Below, in pieces: positions 1-8,357 of a stretch of 45,916 nt of DNA; within the stretch, counting starts at the first letter, position 1; each line of letters starts with the position of its first letter. The position numbers and the translations under genes were made by a program. The DNA comes from an uncultured Desulfovibrio sp. (GTDB lineage Bacteria; Desulfobacterota; Desulfovibrionia; Desulfovibrionales; Desulfovibrionaceae): NCBI GenBank assembly GCA_910587035.1, contig CAJUMQ010000001.1, positions 60,097-106,012 of the forward strand. The letters are read 5' to 3'. Under the pieces are notes generated by a model. It searched no databases. It was not told where the DNA came from and saw only the letters and a list, made by a program, of their open reading frames with translations.

Positions 1-69
1 CATATGCAGCGAGCCTGTGGACAGGTGCTGGCCGGTCACCGTGCCACCGGACTGGCCATATACGCCGGT
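1..69 (-). repeat. Adhesin internal repeat, copy B
   Basis: These 69 bases match 865-933 with a single mismatch (base 56). They encode VYGQSGGTVTGQHLSTGSLH in the adhesin. The copies are 864 bp (288 codons) apart and in the same frame. Confidence 0.9.
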
Positions 70-2247
70 GACGGTCATTTCCGTAAAGCTGCCAGAGCTG
101 TCTTTGAGGCTGGCAGCCCCGGCCACCGCCATCACGCCAAGATCAAGGGAGCTACCCGTAATATTGAGATTGCCTGCGCTGGATGGCGCAGTCTTGCCTG
201 TCACAAGGCTGCCGCCGCTTATGGCCAGGGTATCCCTGATGTGAACAGTGTCCGCGCTGGCATTGGTGGCCGTGAGATTGCCTGCGGCTATATCCCTGCC
301 CGCGGTGACGCGCGTGGCAACAATATCGCCCCCGGCCCTGATGTCCGTGCCGGCGCCTATGCTGCCGGCCTGAATGCCGCCACTGGCTGTCACCTGGCCG
401 CCGGCATCAAGGGTAAGATTGCGGGCGCCGCCATCGCTGATGCTCCCGGTGACGCTGATATCTTTCCCAGCTTTTATTTCGCTCGCGGCTGCCGTTGCGG
501 AGGAATTTAAAACCACACTGCCGGCCACAGCCTCCAGATTTACCCCGCTCATGGCTATTTGCGGGCCATTGAGGGTTATGTCTCCGGTGGCCGTGCTCAC
601 TGTGGCGGAATCGCCAGTGAAATTGCCGGCCCAGATGCCAGACTCCGCCTTGAGTACGCCATTGCCGCCCATGCTTATGGACGGCATCGGTTTTGAGGCA
701 TTGCCAACACTGGCGGCATTGACGCTGCCGCCATCCGTTATGGTCATGCTCCCCTTATCGCTGGTCAAGGTGCCAGTGTTCAGGGTGGAGTTCTGGCCCA
801 CATAAAGGTCTGCGCCAAAATCAAGATCGCTGACCGTCAATGTGCCCTGGGAGTTGCTGCTTGCCATATGCAGCGAGCCTGTGGACAGGTGCTGGCCGGT
901 CACCGTGCCACCGGACTGGTCATATACGCCGGTAACTGCGAGATTGCCAAATGAGGCAGTCGTATTTTCAAAACTGGCATTGTTGCCAACTTTCATGTCT
1001 GCCAGGGTGGCTTCGGCAAGATTGGCAAGGGTGAGATTTCTGCCCACAACGCTGGCCTGCTCGCCTGTTCCCTGCAGTTTTATATAATTTCTTGTGAGCG
1101 GTCCTTCATGGACAGTCAAATCCCCGGATATATTTACCCGGTTGGCCTCGAGCCTGCGGGTGGAGAGATTTTGCGCAGAGACAGTCTGGCCGGCAAATAT
1201 CTCCAGGCCCGAGACTGAGCCATCTATGGCAATGTTTTGGCCGGCTGTAAGATGCAGATGCCCCTCACCCTCGAACTGGACTCCTCCATTGGTGACGACA
1301 ATATCCTTGCCAGCCTGGATCACCGCAAAGTCATTGTTCGGATCATGCACAGTGGGGCCAATGCCTATATTGCCATTAATTCTTACGCTGCCATCGGCAG
1401 CCTCCGCATATATGGAACTCCAGTTAAAAGTATGTGTGCCAATATTTGGCGCATTCACATCGCCAAGGATGACATCACCCACGGTGGCACGGATGGTGGA
1501 GTTCTCGAGAAGGGCGGAAGAATCGCCAAAATAAAACATGTCGGCATCGGCGTCCAGAGTTTCATCCGAGGTTAGCTGCGAACTGATCATCACCAGTTTG
1601 TTGAGATGCACGCCGCCGGTAACAAAAACCTGGGCCTTGTCAAGATTTGCAAGTTGAAGCGGCCCTGTGCCGGTGCCAAGCCTGGCCAGCCGCCAGATGG
1701 CGTTCCCGGAGGCATATACTTCTGATGTAGCATTGAAAGCACCGCCAACATTGGTGCCTGTCATGGTATAAGTCGCAACCGGCAAGGTTCCTGACGAGGA
1801 GCCGACAATGTTGAGCCTGCCATCTTTGAGCGTGATGGCGCTGGAAAGGAACCGGCCGCCATTGGAATCGCCACTATTGCCAAATTGAAGAGTGCCGCCA
1901 TTTATCTCGAAATTCGTAGGGACCGGATTGACAAGGTTTGTGGTGTTGCTAGTCCCTGTAAGGGTCAGGCTTGAGTTGGCACCAATGTTCACAGTTGGCG
2001 TCCCACCGCCTGTAATGCCTTTGATATTGAGAATACTGCCGGTCTGATTGCCATTGATTGTTGCAATGTTATTGGTGGCAGAGACATCCAGCGCGCTGGC
2101 AGCCATGGCCATTTGCGGCAGTGGCATGCAGGCCAGAGCGCCACAGATTATGCCACTGCACATCAGGGCATTATAATGACTGCATCTTTTCAGTATGCCG
2201 CGATACACCTTGAGCAGATGCCCAAGCGCCCCCTGGGTTAATGTCAT
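1..2247 (-). CDS. Large repetitive surface adhesin, N-terminal part (runs off the left edge)
   Basis: An open frame of 749 codons starts at an ATG at 2247, preceded by GGAG seven bases upstream, and has no stop before the edge. The first ~50 residues look like a long export signal: a basic stretch (KVYRGILKRC), a hydrophobic stretch (ALMCSGIICGALACM) and a likely cleavage after AMAA. The rest is Asn, Gly, Thr and Ser rich with short beta-strand-like repeats (GSVRINGNIGIG, ITVTNGG-type runs), as in beta-helix passengers of autotransporters or two-partner secreted haemagglutinins. A ~23-residue segment recurs 288 codons apart (see repeat entries). The secretion class cannot be decided because the C-terminus is missing; I see no clear NPNGI motif typical of two-partner passengers. 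Probably exported to the cell surface. Confidence 0.8.
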   Translation of the reverse strand, partial: MTLTQGALGHLLKVYRGILKRCSHYNALMCSGIICGALACMPLPQMAMAASALDVSATNNIATINGNQTGSILNIKGITGGGTPTVNIGANSSLTLTGTSNTTNLVNPVPTNFEINGGTLQFGNSGDSNGGRFLSSAITLKDGRLNIVGSSSGTLPVATYTMTGTNVGGAFNATSEVYASGNAIWRLARLGTGTGPLQLANLDKAQVFVTGGVHLNKLVMISSQLTSDETLDADADMFYFGDSSALLENSTIRATVGDVILGDVNAPNIGTHTFNWSSIYAEAADGSVRINGNIGIGPTVHDPNNDFAVIQAGKDIVVTNGGVQFEGEGHLHLTAGQNIAIDGSVSGLEIFAGQTVSAQNLSTRRLEANRVNISGDLTVHEGPLTRNYIKLQGTGEQASVVGRNLTLANLAEATLADMKVGNNASFENTTASFGNLAVTGVYDQSGGTVTGQHLSTGSLHMASSNSQGTLTVSDLDFGADLYVGQNSTLNTGTLTSDKGSMTITDGGSVNAASVGNASKPMPSISMGGNGVLKAESGIWAGNFTGDSATVSTATGDITLNGPQIAMSGVNLEAVAGSVVLNSSATAAASEIKAGKDISVTGSISDGGARNLTLDAGGQVTASGGIQAGSIGAGTDIRAGGDIVATRVTAGRDIAAGNLTATNASADTVHIRDTLAISGGSLVTGKTAPSSAGNLNITGSSLDLGVMAVAGAASLKDSSGSFTEMTVTGVYGQSGGTVTGQHLSTGSLHM
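865..933 (-). repeat. Adhesin internal repeat, copy A
   Basis: Partner of the repeat at 1-69 (68 of 69 bases identical). It encodes VYDQSGGTVTGQHLSTGSLH. The near-identity at DNA level suggests recent duplication or gene conversion. Confidence 0.9.
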
Positions 2248-2657
2248 GACAGAGCTCCGGAGGTATGGTAATGGCTGGATTTATAATCTGACTGGCCTGT
2301 TCGCATTTAATTATCCCAGTGACAATAATGTCCCCTGGTCTATAGCTTGCACTTTGAAATGGCCTGGAATGGCATAAAATAACATAAGGACAAAAGCACA
2401 AAAAGAGGGAATGGCGAAGCTTTGGCCTCTCCATGGCATTTATGGCTGCCAGAAAACTCGCGCATGCCTACTTGCCTATATTTATTATCATACTCTCTTT
2501 TTTGTGTCCATGCTGCCCAAGCCCATGTGGCGGCAAATAAAAAAGCGCCATCCCCGGCACATGCCGAAAATGGCGCTTTTTTGACATCAAATGTCAACAA
2601 ATTTGCGCTAATCAGGTTATATTCCCTGATCCTCCATACTCTGCGCTGGCAGGCGAA
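2248..2657. other. 410-bp spacer between adhesin and small gene
   Basis: No convincing gene. It must contain the promoter and leader of the adhesin (read leftward) and holds the terminator at 2539-2582. I could not settle on a promoter by eye. Confidence 0.5.
2539..2582 (-). terminator. Rho-independent terminator, usable in both directions
   Basis: A 12-bp perfect stem (AAAAAAGCGCCA / TGGCGCTTTTTT) encloses a 20-base loop, so it has a T-run on both strands. It lies 75 bp past the stop of the small gene at 2658-2945 and separates it from the adhesin. Confidence 0.85.
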
Positions 2658-2945
2658 TTAATCCAGCAGACCCAGCAAACGCGCAACACGTTGTTCATTC
2701 AGGCCTGAATGCAACTGGATCAGCTCATCGCTCTGCTGGGCTGCCTCCTGCTCCACCTGGGCCAGGGTCTGCTGCACTTCCTCATTTGTTGGAAGATGCG
2801 GCGTCATGGCCGGGGAATCTTCCGGCTCAAGTGCCGGGGCTGCGGATGCGGCCTGCTGCGCGGGGAGCATGCTGTTCACACGTTCCTGAAAAGTGGGAAA
2901 GTAGGCGCCAATGTCATGATTACGGCTAAGGAATTGCAGTTCCAT
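2658..2945 (-). CDS. Small protein of unknown function, 95 aa
   Basis: The start at 2945 is chosen because AAGGAG lies just upstream; an in-frame upstream extension lacks such a site. The protein begins MELQFLSRNHDIGAYFP, has an Ala/Pro-rich middle, then a probable coiled coil rich in Gln and Glu (about residues 50-80), and ends HSGLNEQRVARLLGLLD. There is no signal peptide or membrane segment. It appears to be monocistronic: thiC upstream is 184 bp away, with an inverted repeat between, and a strong terminator follows. I do not recognise the family. Confidence 0.7.
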   Translation of the reverse strand: MELQFLSRNHDIGAYFPTFQERVNSMLPAQQAASAAPALEPEDSPAMTPHLPTNEEVQQTLAQVEQEAAQQSDELIQLHSGLNEQRVARLLGLLD

Positions 2946-2987
2946 TTTTGCTCCTTTTTTCCGGCCACATATGCAACCAGAATAAAA

Positions 2988-3068
2988 ATCACCCGGAAAA
3001 TTTGTCCTTCGCCATTTTTTATGCAATATACATGCCTCTGAAATGACGATGCGAATTTGCCGGGTGAT
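2988..3068. repeat. Inverted repeat between thiC and the small gene
   Basis: The 15-base arms 2988-3002 and 3054-3068 match with one mismatch (core ATCACCCGG / CCGGGTGAT) around a 51-base spacer. Read leftward, the second arm is followed by a T-rich stretch (ATTTTTATT), so it could terminate thiC. It could equally be an operator for the small gene. Confidence 0.45.
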
Positions 3069-3129
3069 CGAGGCAGCAAGTCAATTTATAAGCAATTATG
3101 CAAAGTCTGGCCTGCATTCCCTCAAAAGG

Positions 3130-4410
3130 CTATTTGCCCTGAAGCATCTTGACTGCGCAGAATTTGCCGCACATGGCGCAAACCTCCTCCTTGCTGTGGG
3201 GCTCCCTGCGTTTTTCAAGCTGTTCCCTGTCTATGGCCGCATTGGCCATGCCGGCCCAGTCCAGGTTCTTGCGCGCCATGTTCATGGCCTTCTCCCTGGC
3301 AATGGCGCCAGGGCGCCCAAGAGCTGTCTCGGCGACATGGGCGGCCACCCTGGAAGCCATCACACCGGCAAAAACATCCTTTTCATCGGGTAGGGTCAAA
3401 TGCTCCGCCGGGGTGAGATAACACAAAAAGTCCACTCCGGCCATTACGCCTATGGCGCCACCTATGGCTCCAGCTATGTGGTCATAACCAGGCGCGGAAT
3501 CGCAGCACAGCGGTCCCAGCACATACAGCGGCGCATTGTGCGTAAGCCTTTTAATGGCCTGGATCTGGCCCGATACAAGGTTGAGGGGCATATGTCCCGG
3601 CCCTTCAATCATGGCCTGCACACCACTGGCAAGAGCCCTGGCGGCAAGCTGACCGAGATTTATGACCTCCTCCCACTGCGCAGCGTCGCCTGCGTCTTCT
3701 GTGGCGCCGGGGCGCAGCCCGTCGCCAAGAGACAGGGTAAGATTGGCAGGCCTGCAGATTTCCAGAAGGCGGTCAAAATTTTCCAGCAGGGGATTTTCGC
3801 GGTCATTTTCCAGCATCCAGCGGGCCAGCATGGAACCGCCGCGGGAGACAATGCCCATGGCACGGGCGCCCTTGACGGCCAGCTCGGCTCCCCTGCGGGT
3901 GAGGCCGCAATGCACGGTTATAAAATCCACGCCCTGGGCAGCCTGTTTTTCTATTTCCGCAAACAGTTCCTCCGGCTTCATATCAGCAATATCGCGGCCA
4001 CTGTCCATAAGCTGCTGGCCCACAGCGTACATGGGCACTGTGCCCAGGGGCAGATGCCAGAGCGCGAGCATTTCCTTGCGGATGGCGTCCAGATCCCCGG
4101 CTATTGAAAGATCCATCAAAGTGTCCGCGGCTGCCCTTTTGGCAGCCTCTATCTTGCTTCTTTCGGTCTCCATGCAGTTGCAAAGAGGAGATGTGCCGAT
4201 GTTTGCATTGACCTTGATGCGTGCCGGCTGCCCAACCAGCAATGGTTGAAGATCCTTGTGCGCCGGATTTCCCAGCAGAACCATACTGCCAAGCTCCAGA
4301 GCCTCCTCAATGGCATTCCTTGCCAGTGCTTCATCTCTGGCAAGAGTGTCAAGATGCTGTCGCGCAAGGGCACCCAGCGCCACATTTCTCGAAAAAATGG
4401 AATCCTTCAT
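3130..4410 (-). CDS. thiC: Phosphomethylpyrimidine synthase ThiC (HMP-P synthase)
   Basis: A radical-SAM enzyme that rearranges aminoimidazole ribotide into hydroxymethylpyrimidine phosphate for thiamine synthesis; cytoplasmic. The protein is 426 aa, the short form lacking the N-terminal extension of the E. coli enzyme. The start at 4410 (MKDSIFSRN) has GGGAGAG just upstream; further upstream in-frame codons fall in the riboswitch leader. Visible family blocks include NANIGTSPLCNC, TVHCGLTRRGAEL, SRGGSMLARWML, EGPGHMPLN and YVLGPLCCDSAPGYDHIAGA. The C-terminal iron-sulfur cysteines are C411, C414 and C418 (CAMCGKFC). The spacing is CX2CX3C here rather than the CX2CX4C of the long form. Expression is almost certainly controlled by the TPP riboswitch upstream. 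Confidence 0.96.
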   Translation of the reverse strand: MKDSIFSRNVALGALARQHLDTLARDEALARNAIEEALELGSMVLLGNPAHKDLQPLLVGQPARIKVNANIGTSPLCNCMETERSKIEAAKRAAADTLMDLSIAGDLDAIRKEMLALWHLPLGTVPMYAVGQQLMDSGRDIADMKPEELFAEIEKQAAQGVDFITVHCGLTRRGAELAVKGARAMGIVSRGGSMLARWMLENDRENPLLENFDRLLEICRPANLTLSLGDGLRPGATEDAGDAAQWEEVINLGQLAARALASGVQAMIEGPGHMPLNLVSGQIQAIKRLTHNAPLYVLGPLCCDSAPGYDHIAGAIGGAIGVMAGVDFLCYLTPAEHLTLPDEKDVFAGVMASRVAAHVAETALGRPGAIAREKAMNMARKNLDWAGMANAAIDREQLEKRREPHSKEEVCAMCGKFCAVKMLQGK

Positions 4411-4570
4411 GCATCTCTCCCGAAGTTGTGACGCAGGCTGAGGCAGGGGTAATTTCTGCGGGATGTCGCCGCAATCCTGGTTGGAAAGCGGCCTGGGCAT
4501 CATCCTGTGGGGACAATGCCAAAGAATGCGCCGGGACAAATCGTACCCGGGCATAAAACCGGCGGACTTC

Positions 4571-4660
4571 GCTTCCCTCCGGCAGTGCGAACTGCGTCAG
4601 GTTCATAGGGTCTGGAGCATGCTCCACTCTCAGCGGCGCGCAAGCGCCGCTCCCCCAGCT
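4571..4660 (-). ncRNA. TPP (thiamine pyrophosphate) riboswitch of thiC
   Basis: On the minus strand the leader shows the conserved THI-box elements in order: GGGGGAGC, then GCTGAGAG, then ACCCTATGAACCTGA, then a closing GGAGGGAAG. A GC-rich P3-type hairpin (GCGGCGC/GCGCCGC) and a GGAGCATGCTCC stem lie between them. About 160 bases separate it from the thiC start. I see no hairpin plus T-run in that interval, so translational control (hiding the GGGAGAG site) is more likely than termination. Confidence 0.95.
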
Positions 4661-4666
4661 GCATGT

Positions 4667-4695
4667 TTCATATCTTTCATTGGCAGCCCTGTAAA
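4667..4695 (-). promoter_or_regulatory. Sigma-70-type promoter of the thiC transcript
   Basis: Minus-strand -35 TTTACA (4690-4695) and -10 TATGAA (4667-4672) are separated by exactly 17 bases. The predicted start site falls a few bases before the first conserved riboswitch base, which fits well. Confidence 0.6.
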
Positions 4696-5045
4696 GCGCA
4701 AAAGCATGCGGCAGTGGGGCCAATAATTGAATTGCCATATGCGGCATATTTTTTATAGCGTATGGGCGCCCGTGGCGTAGGCGCAAACGCTATTGGCCCG
4801 CGTTTCAATCGCCGAGGCTGACGCGCTTTAACCTCTGAAATTTTATAAAATTTAAAGTTTCGCCGTGGGGCAATTTGCCTGTTGAAAACAGGCGGCTGCA
4901 ATGGCGCCTTTGCAGTGCAATGGCGCCTTTGCAGTGCAAGGGCGCGCCCTGTCCCGCTCCGGGGAGAACTGGACAGGACGGACAGCGCTCCGAGGCAGGG
5001 ATTATTTCAAAGCGAACATGCTACATAAACAGCGGTGCAAGGACC
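4696..5045. other. Spacer upstream of the AT-rich gene
   Basis: No gene seen. It contains a 7-bp hairpin (4877-4893, GCCTGTT/AACAGGC) and a 19-base tandem duplication (4898-4935). The composition switches from GC-rich to AT-rich near 5046. Promoters for both the divergent thiC and the rightward gene must lie here. Confidence 0.5.
4898..4935 (+). repeat. 19-bp tandem repeat, two copies
   Basis: The unit GCAATGGCGCCTTTGCAGT occurs twice head to tail, followed by a degenerate third start (GCAAGGGCGC). It directly follows a hairpin and precedes the AT-rich gene. Confidence 0.85.
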
Positions 5046-6515
5046 ATGATAGGGATTTTATCTGAAAAATTAAAAAAAATTTCTTTGCAGGCATATCTTG
5101 GCATGGGGCTCATCGCCATCTTTTCCTTTCTTGCTGTTTTTAAACTTGCCAAGGATGGTCTTAACGCCGACATAATCATGAATCAGATAATGGCTTTCGA
5201 CAATGTCACCCTATTTTATTGGGGGCAAAACCGGCTTTTAAATTTGATACCCATATTGCTTGCGCCCGTAAGACTGCCCCTGCCAAATCTTTTTTTGGTA
5301 CTATTCATCACCTCCATCTCATTTTTCTGCCTTATATATGCCCTTTCATTTTTCAGCAATAAAATTTGTGGCAATGATGCAAAGTTACTGAATACAAATT
5401 TTATATTTCTAATTAATATAGCCGCTCTCGTTATATTTTTTAAATTTTTTGCCTGGGTTGAGATGACAATATGGCATATAGAGTACAGTCTGGCAGCCCT
5501 TTTTATGCTATTAAATATATATGCCATGTATTATGGGAGCAAGAGATATAAATTATTTACTTTTATACTTGCCTTTATTGCCACAGGATTAAATCCGGTC
5601 ATTTTCATGATTATCTCAATCATCATATTTTTTATATGCCTGGATAACTTAAAAATTACATTGCGAGAGCTATCCCTGCTTTTTATATATTTCATATTTT
5701 TTATTGTCTGGTATTATATAAGTAAATCTTATGGGAGCTTTGATGATTACAGTTCAATCCTGCCGGGCATGTATTTGGAAAGCATGCAGCGGATGCTGAA
5801 AAACATTATAGAACTTTATATAAGACCAGGAATTATAACCATTGCATTGTTTTTATGCGCCTGTTTTTATCTATTTCATGACAGATTTTTAAAGACTAAA
5901 TACAACCTAGATTCCAGAGCCAAATATATAATAATATATTCATTTATAGCGGCTATTCTTATTTCAAGCTTTATATGCTGTATAAGATGGTTCCATCTAA
6001 ATGAATATATGCCTCGCTATATGATTTTTACCATATATATAGCTGTTTTTGCCAATTCCATATTTTTTGCGAATATAATAGCAAAATATTTTAATAGGAA
6101 GCTGATCGTTTTTTTATCATTGCCGATCATTTGCGGAATATTATATTTTTTATATCCTCCCACTTTCAACCTCTCAAAAAGCACCATCTATATGGAATGC
6201 AACGGCATTACCATGCCAGGCAACAACATATATGCCGGGGATTACTGGCTGGTGTGGCCAGCTGCCAGCCGGGATTTAAACAGGGGCTTCCACTCCCACA
6301 CCATTGCATATAGATCAATCTCCAATAAGGAAAATATTAAGGCAGCCATGAAACAGAGGCTGCAAGAGAATGGCAAGCTGGAGATTTTCTGTCTGGGCAA
6401 GGATCAGGCAGTCTGCAAATCCCAGATGAATGATTATTTTGACAATTATACGGTTGCCGACATCCAGAAAATCAATGACAGGAATACCAGATTTACTCTG
6501 ACAAATCTATTTTAA
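5046..6515 (+). CDS. AT-rich multi-pass membrane protein, possibly a glycosyltransferase-C-like or polysaccharide enzyme
   Basis: 489 aa from the ATG at 5046, with AAGGA just upstream. About ten hydrophobic segments are visible (roughly residues 17-35, 82-103, 118-136, 145-163, two within 168-198, 208-226, 261-277, 295-312, 325-345, 352-371), followed by a ~118-residue non-membrane C-terminal domain. An early loop reads FDNVTLFYWGQNRLLNLIP. The many helices with one C-terminal soluble domain resemble membrane glycosyltransferases of surface polysaccharide loci, but no diagnostic motif is seen. Composition is very different from its neighbours: bases 5401-5460 have 16 G/C of 60, against about 57% in a sampled line of a flanking gene. 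This suggests horizontal acquisition. It converges on and overlaps the next gene by four bases. Confidence 0.75.
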   Translation: MIGILSEKLKKISLQAYLGMGLIAIFSFLAVFKLAKDGLNADIIMNQIMAFDNVTLFYWGQNRLLNLIPILLAPVRLPLPNLFLVLFITSISFFCLIYALSFFSNKICGNDAKLLNTNFIFLINIAALVIFFKFFAWVEMTIWHIEYSLAALFMLLNIYAMYYGSKRYKLFTFILAFIATGLNPVIFMIISIIIFFICLDNLKITLRELSLLFIYFIFFIVWYYISKSYGSFDDYSSILPGMYLESMQRMLKNIIELYIRPGIITIALFLCACFYLFHDRFLKTKYNLDSRAKYIIIYSFIAAILISSFICCIRWFHLNEYMPRYMIFTIYIAVFANSIFFANIIAKYFNRKLIVFLSLPIICGILYFLYPPTFNLSKSTIYMECNGITMPGNNIYAGDYWLVWPAASRDLNRGFHSHTIAYRSISNKENIKAAMKQRLQENGKLEIFCLGKDQAVCKSQMNDYFDNYTVADIQKINDRNTRFTLTNLF

Positions 6516-6763
6516 CCTGCCGATGCGACCACGCGCACAAAAATCACATCGTCAGGCCAGATGCGCCTGTCCGGAGTGAGCAATTTGCCATCCCTGGCAA
6601 CCAGTGCCGATTCTTCGGCAAGGCCAAGCGCCGCTAGCAGTTGCATGGCCGTCTTGGGTCTTGGCAGACTGATCAGGCGGTCCGGTGGCACCAGGCGCAC
6701 TGTTATCCTCTGGCACTTGCGATCCGGCTCCACCACCTCGACATTTTCTGCCGTGTTTTGCAT
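6512..6763 (-). CDS. ThiS/MoaD-like small protein, 83 aa
   Basis: The start at 6763 is preceded by GGAGG ten bases away. After ~15 polar residues the sequence ITVRLVPPDRLISLPRPKTAMQLLAALGL, then ALVARDGKLLTPDRRIWPDDVIFVRVVASAG follows the beta-grasp pattern of sulfur-carrier proteins (strand, helix LLAALGL, a VARDG-type turn, then LTPDRRIWPDDVIFVRVV). Sulfur carriers need a C-terminal Gly-Gly; this one ends Ala-Gly, so activity as a ThiS or MoaD carrier is doubtful. It is the last gene of the long leftward run, 35 bp after the nucleoside-recognition gene. The function is open. Confidence 0.7.
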   Translation of the reverse strand: MQNTAENVEVVEPDRKCQRITVRLVPPDRLISLPRPKTAMQLLAALGLAEESALVARDGKLLTPDRRIWPDDVIFVRVVASAG

Positions 6764-6798
6764 GTCTGTATCCCTCCCTTTATTCAGCATCCGCACCC

Positions 6799-7779
6799 TC
6801 AAGCCGTGCAAACTGCATAAACAAGCACCACAATGACAAGGCTGAAAGCCCTGAAGGCCTGATTAGCGAGAATCAGCCGCAGGGCAATACCTGGCCGGTA
6901 AAAACCCGCATATGCGGGGAGCTGATGCCTGAGGGCCCGCACCGGAGTTGAAAGAATATTGCCAGCCAGCATGGCCAGAGCGACATCGCGCACAGTGAGT
7001 CCCCCATCCTGCAGGGCCGCGCTGGCCGCCCCAAGAGTGGCTCCTGTTTCCGCAACAATCTGCAAAATTACTATGCCGATGGCCTGGGGCCGGATTATGG
7101 AAAGCCATTCAAGGTGCGCGGCAAGCCAGGATTCCGCTGCCTGAAACAGGCCGCATTGCTGACCCAGCCACATCAACAGGTAAAAGGGGATTGTGAAATA
7201 GACAAGTTTTGGCAGACGCTTGCAAAAATTTTTCCAGGCTTTTCCCAAAGCGCGTCCCAGCCGTGAGCAGCCTTCCATCTCATTTTCCATTTGCGGGGCA
7301 ACCCCGCTGACGTCATTGCCGGATTGGCCTTTTAGCAGCATCCTGCCCAGCAATATGGTGACAAAGGTGCGTCCTACAGCTGCCACTAGGCTCAGGCCAA
7401 CATAAATTACAGCGGCCATGCCCACAGCGGGCCAGGTAATGAAGAAAATGGTCGGCGCATGCTTCATGGCAGCTGGCAGGCCATTGAACAGATTTGCCAG
7501 CACAAGCTCCCTTTGGGATATGGCATTGCTGGCATAACTGCCGGAGAGCAGGCCATTGGCTGCCGCCGGGGAAACGAAGGCAAGGGCAAATGCGGCAGAG
7601 GTTGCGGGTCCAAAATGACCCAGCCTGGCCAAAGGCGCTGTGATTCTGGCCAGATACTCTGTCCAGCGCAGGCTCTCAAGCAGGCTTGCCAGCAAAAGAC
7701 CTGCTGCCAGACCAGCCAGGAGACGGCAAAGCGGTCCAAAAAGGACCTTTGTCAACTGGGCGAAATCAAAAAAATCCAT
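6799..7779 (-). CDS. Nucleoside-recognition (Gate) domain membrane protein
   Basis: 326 aa from ATG 7779; a TTG 21 bases upstream is an alternative. It is a multi-span inner-membrane protein. Family-typical stretches are FGPATSAAFALAFVSPAAAN near the N-terminal third and ETGATLGAASAALQDGGLTVR in the C-terminal half. These match the two halves of the nucleoside_recog/SpmA-SpmB type domain. Substrate and role are unknown; relatives are predicted transporters of nucleosides or of other small molecules. It is cotranscribed with rnhA (53 bp gap) and the ThiS-like gene. Confidence 0.75.
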   Translation of the reverse strand: MDFFDFAQLTKVLFGPLCRLLAGLAAGLLLASLLESLRWTEYLARITAPLARLGHFGPATSAAFALAFVSPAAANGLLSGSYASNAISQRELVLANLFNGLPAAMKHAPTIFFITWPAVGMAAVIYVGLSLVAAVGRTFVTILLGRMLLKGQSGNDVSGVAPQMENEMEGCSRLGRALGKAWKNFCKRLPKLVYFTIPFYLLMWLGQQCGLFQAAESWLAAHLEWLSIIRPQAIGIVILQIVAETGATLGAASAALQDGGLTVRDVALAMLAGNILSTPVRALRHQLPAYAGFYRPGIALRLILANQAFRAFSLVIVVLVYAVCTA

Positions 7780-7832
7780 TCTGTCATCCCATGTGAACAA
7801 AGCCAGACAATGAATATTCCAGTGCGGGCGCC

Positions 7833-8309
7833 CTATTTCTGCTTTTCAAATATTTCATCGGGAGGCAGCCCGGTACGCGCCGCGCATTCCCGCGCCAGAA
7901 AATCACAACGCTCATTCTCCTCGTGTCCGGCATGGCCCTTGAGCCAGCGCAATTTCAGGTCATGCGCATGCATGAGCGGCATAAGCTTTTGCCACAGATC
8001 AACATTGAGCACCGGTTTTTTGTCGGCTTTGCGCCAACCATTTCTCTGCCACTGCCCCAGCCAGTCCTTTTCCACAGCATTGCGCAGATATTGGGAATCG
8101 GTATAAAGAGTAACCTCGCATGTCTCCCTCAGTGCCGAAAGAGCCTGTATCGCCGCCCATACTTCCATGCGGTTGTTGGTGGTGAGGCGGAAACCTCCGC
8201 AAATCTCACGCCTGTGCGTGGTGTTATCCAGACGCAGTACCGCTGCCCAGCCGCCTGGTCCAGGATTGCCGAGGCAGGAGCCATCTGTAAAAATGAGAAC
8301 CTTTTTCAT
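7833..8309 (-). CDS. rnhA: Ribonuclease HI
   Basis: 158 aa, a normal length for bacterial RNase HI. It cleaves RNA in RNA-DNA hybrids in the cytoplasm. The catalytic set is complete: D9 in FTDGSCLGNPGPGG, E49 in TTNNRMEV, D71 in LYTDSQY and D136 in NERCD, with the assisting histidine at H126 (LKGHAGH). The basic handle (WQRNGWRKADKKPV) is present. It lies 48 bp downstream of the PHP-UvrD helicase gene, a pairing that suits DNA repair or R-loop clearance, though this is inference. Confidence 0.97.
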   Translation of the reverse strand: MKKVLIFTDGSCLGNPGPGGWAAVLRLDNTTHRREICGGFRLTTNNRMEVWAAIQALSALRETCEVTLYTDSQYLRNAVEKDWLGQWQRNGWRKADKKPVLNVDLWQKLMPLMHAHDLKLRWLKGHAGHEENERCDFLARECAARTGLPPDEIFEKQK

Positions 8310-8357
8310 GTTTTTATGCCCATTGGCTGTCAGGCAGGCATGGCCTGCGCAAATTCG

